From assembly GCA_945870115.1 (NCBI GenBank), contig CAMBRH010000156.1:1-7884 (forward strand): a DNA stretch of 7,884 nucleotides, in the 5' to 3' direction. This DNA is from Chitinophaga pinensis (lineage in GTDB: Bacteria; Bacteroidota; Bacteroidia; Flavobacteriales_D; Crocinitomicaceae). Positions 7,093 through 7,884 of the stretch are shown here, one piece after another (the first letter of the stretch is position 1; every line of letters starts with the position of its first letter). The notes beneath the pieces were generated by a model, which worked only from the letters and a program-made list of their open reading frames with translations, ran no database searches and was not told the origin of the DNA. A program made the position numbers and the translations under genes.

Positions 7093-7884
7093 ATGAAAAA
7101 TAAAATAACAAGTATGAAAATGTTTAGATTTTTAACAGTAGCATTAGTTGCATTAACTGTTTTAGCTTCATGTTCAAAAGAAAGTTCTTCCTCAACAGGT
7201 TGGAGCTACAATGACCCTAAGCAAGGTGGATTTCAAAAAGTTCCTTTTGTAGATCAAGAAACTGGACCAGGACTTATCTTGGTTGAAGGTGGTACATTTA
7301 CAATGGGTAGAGCAGAGCAAGATGTAATGTTTGATTGGAATAACAGACCTGCACGTGTAACTGTTTCTTCATTTTACATGGATCAAACGGAAGTTACAAA
7401 TTTTCACTGGTTGGAATATTTGTACTGGATTTCTAGAGCTTATCAAACGTATCCATTAGTGTACAAAAATGCTTTACCAGATACACTTTGTTGGAGATCT
7501 CCACTAGGATTTAATGAGAAATATGTTGATTATTACTTACGTCATCCTGCATACAGAGATTATCCAGTTGTTGGTGTTTCTTGGTTACAAGCATCAGATT
7601 ATTGTAAATGGAGAACAGACCGTGTGAACGAATACATTCTTATCAGAGAAGGTGTACTTCAATTTAATGTGAATCAAGCAAATGAGAATACATTCAATAC
7701 CGAATCATATTTAGTTAATCAATACCATGAAGGAGAAGTTATTCCTGATGGTGGTGTAATGGATTTAGATCCTTCAAAAGTAAATGGTAAAAAATTAGGT
7801 TCTCGTATCGTAAGAATGGAAGATGGTATTCTTTTGCCAAGATATAGACTTCCAACAGAAGCTGAATGGGAATTTGCTTCTTAT
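7093..7884 (+). CDS. gldJ: Gliding motility lipoprotein GldJ, 5' part (truncated by window end)
   Basis: 264 codons are visible and the frame is open at the right edge. GldJ is an outer-membrane-anchored periplasmic lipoprotein related to formylglycine-generating enzyme (SUMF1/FGE fold), required with GldK for T9SS function and gliding. A lipoprotein signal peptide, core FLTVALVALTVLA, ends in the lipobox LASC with lipidated Cys27. A serine-rich linker and the GldJ-like GWSYNDPKQGGF (36-47) follow. The FGE-like domain starts near QETGPGLILVEGGTFTMG (55-72) and continues with FYMDQTEVTN (94-103), HPAYRDYPVVGVSWLQASDY (151-170) and YRLPTEAEWEF (251-261). The segment between WRTDRVNE and YRLPTEAEWE is long (about 70 residues), as in GldJ. 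The GWSYNDPK and WRTDRVNE segments favour GldJ over GldK. Start choice is open: in-frame ATGs at 7075, 7081, 7093, 7114 and 7120 all precede the lipobox. 7093 gives a 27-residue signal; 7114 gives 20 residues and an A-rich upstream stretch. Confidence 0.9.
   Translation, partial: MKNKITSMKMFRFLTVALVALTVLASCSKESSSSTGWSYNDPKQGGFQKVPFVDQETGPGLILVEGGTFTMGRAEQDVMFDWNNRPARVTVSSFYMDQTEVTNFHWLEYLYWISRAYQTYPLVYKNALPDTLCWRSPLGFNEKYVDYYLRHPAYRDYPVVGVSWLQASDYCKWRTDRVNEYILIREGVLQFNVNQANENTFNTESYLVNQYHEGEVIPDGGVMDLDPSKVNGKKLGSRIVRMEDGILLPRYRLPTEAEWEFASY

Noticed and set aside
7093..7884. Downstream lipoprotein as GldK/PorK or as a genuine formylglycine-generating enzyme
   Set aside because: The lipobox and T9SS neighbours argue against a sulfatase activator. 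The GWSYNDPK start, the WRTDRVNE segment and the long insert before YRLPTEAEWE fit GldJ better than GldK, although the 3' part is not visible.

Overview
The window is AT-rich chromosomal DNA from a member of the Bacteroidota, most likely an aerobic Flavobacteriales-type organism. The evidence is the gene content (type IX secretion system and gliding genes), TAnnTTTG-type -7 promoter elements, weak Shine-Dalgarno signals with A-rich sequence before start codons, and strong A/T bias at third codon positions. I cannot name the genus. The linkage of a PorP/SprF-like gene to gldJ would fit several Flavobacteriales families, including Crocinitomicaceae-like ones, but this is inference.

Layout. The left three quarters is a minus-strand cluster read from right to left: porU (1905-5759, the C25-family cysteine peptidase that acts as T9SS sortase), porV (512-1792, the FadL-like outer-membrane shuttle that partners PorU) and ispF (21-503, 2-C-methyl-D-erythritol 2,4-cyclodiphosphate synthase of the MEP isoprenoid pathway). 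porV and ispF are 8 bp apart. porU and porV are separated by about 110 bp containing a candidate separate promoter for porV. A 264-bp divergent intergenic region (5760-6023) follows. On the plus strand come a PorP/SprF-family outer-membrane protein (6024-6992) and the 5' part of gldJ (start near 7093, running off the right edge), a sulfatase-modifying-factor-like lipoprotein needed for T9SS assembly and gliding.

How the genes work together. In established T9SS biology, cargo with a C-terminal domain (CTD) crosses the outer membrane through the SprA translocon. PorV binds the CTD and carries the cargo to PorU. PorU cleaves the CTD and attaches the cargo to the surface. GldJ, with GldK, forms the periplasmic lipoprotein ring/track. 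PorP/SprF proteins are small outer-membrane barrels that work with the lipoprotein ring or anchor specific surface adhesins. The window is therefore a T9SS locus with a housekeeping isoprenoid gene attached. I see no tRNA, rRNA, CRISPR array, insertion sequence or foreign-looking island.

I did not find a convincing undescribed system. The points most worth a second look are a pair of related TTGCA/TGCAA dyads in the divergent control region, a dyad enclosing the -33 element of the gldJ promoter, the placement of a porP-like gene beside gldJ rather than gldK, and small sequence oddities in PorU and PorV.
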